Positions 64,000 through 64,000 of a DNA stretch of 64,000 bases are shown here, piece after piece. The position numbers and the translations under genes were made by a program. A model generated the notes under the pieces. It ran no database searches, was not told the origin of the DNA, and saw only the letters and a program-made list of their open reading frames with translations. This DNA comes from an uncultured Opitutales bacterium (GTDB taxonomy: Bacteria; Verrucomicrobiota; Verrucomicrobiia; Opitutales; Intestinicryptomonadaceae): contig CALXNZ010000004.1 in NCBI GenBank assembly GCA_944389885.1, positions 93,427 to 157,426 on the forward strand. The letters are read 5' to 3'. The stretch's first letter is position 1; the number at the start of each line of letters is the position of its first letter.

Positions 64000-64000
64000 G

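Noticed and set aside
1..64000. CRISPR arrays, rRNA operons, prophage or intact insertion sequences
   Set aside because: I looked for regular spaced repeats, transposase or integrase motifs and rRNA sequence and saw none; a full repeat search was not possible by eye.

Overview
The window looks like chromosomal DNA of a Gram-negative (diderm) bacterium. Lipid A genes (an LpxC-FabZ fusion followed by lpxA), many Sec and lipoprotein signal peptides, an LpoB-type peptidoglycan cassette, a PEP-CTERM protein and several large TPR proteins together fit the Verrucomicrobiota, probably near the Opitutales/Puniceicoccales. This placement is inferred from gene content and fusion architecture, not from a search. 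Most of the window is dense, ordinary chromosome; the first 3 kb is AT-rich and partly decayed.

Layout. 1-1.3 kb: remnants of a GT4 glycosyltransferase and perhaps a four-helix-bundle protein. 1.3-3 kb: a PEP-CTERM surface protein and an AT-rich gap. 3-7 kb: a solute uptake and aldolase cassette (SSS symporter plus DapA/NanA-type lyase) with a divergent LacI regulator and two matching operator-like palindromes. 7.5-10.6 kb: a Tat-exported phosphoesterase, a small lipoprotein and a DUF2157/GDYXXLXY membrane pair. 10.7-13 kb: a cyclophilin and an acetolactate synthase with a Cys-rich tail. 13.3-19 kb: an envelope operon of two exported TPR proteins and a membrane-anchored vWA-like protein. 19.3-25.3 kb: a minus-strand run of LMW phosphatase, rpiB, glyA, phosphosugar mutase and an exported transglutaminase-like protein. 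25.4-29 kb: an exported clan-A-type glycosidase and a sialate O-acetylesterase-type enzyme. 29-30.8 kb: inositol monophosphatase family protein and nadC.

30.8-37.8 kb: a surface-glycan gene group on both strands (Stealth phosphotransferase, GT8, GT-B, left-handed beta-helix acyltransferase, GT39/ArnT-like, KpsS-like). 37.8-39.8 kb: prfA and prmC, overlapping. 40.1-45.2 kb: a six-gene envelope cassette (CsgG-like plus PEGA, CsgG, COG3014 lipoprotein, YcfL, LpoB, small lipoprotein). 45.3-53.2 kb: TPR lipoprotein, recN, ftsK, lpxC-fabZ, lpxA and a methyltransferase. 53.3-56 kb: phosphoesterase and glmS. 56.3-58.8 kb: LysM protein, parB and an exported protein of unknown function. 59-62 kb: GDPD, sucD and sucC. 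62.5-63.6 kb: a second LacI regulator. 63.8 kb: tRNA-Val(GAC) with its own promoter box and terminator.

Together the genes describe an envelope-rich, carbohydrate-using heterotroph: export and trimming of glycans, uptake of a small acid or sugar-acid substrate, lipid A and UDP-GlcNAc precursor supply (glmS, lpxC, lpxA), cell division and chromosome handling (ftsK, parB, recN), and a TCA-cycle succinyl-CoA ligase. I see no CRISPR array, rRNA, prophage or intact insertion sequence. The least explained parts are the TPR-TPR-vWA operon, the exported protein after parB, the CxxCxxCxxC tail of IlvB and the transglutaminase-like protein with an altered triad.
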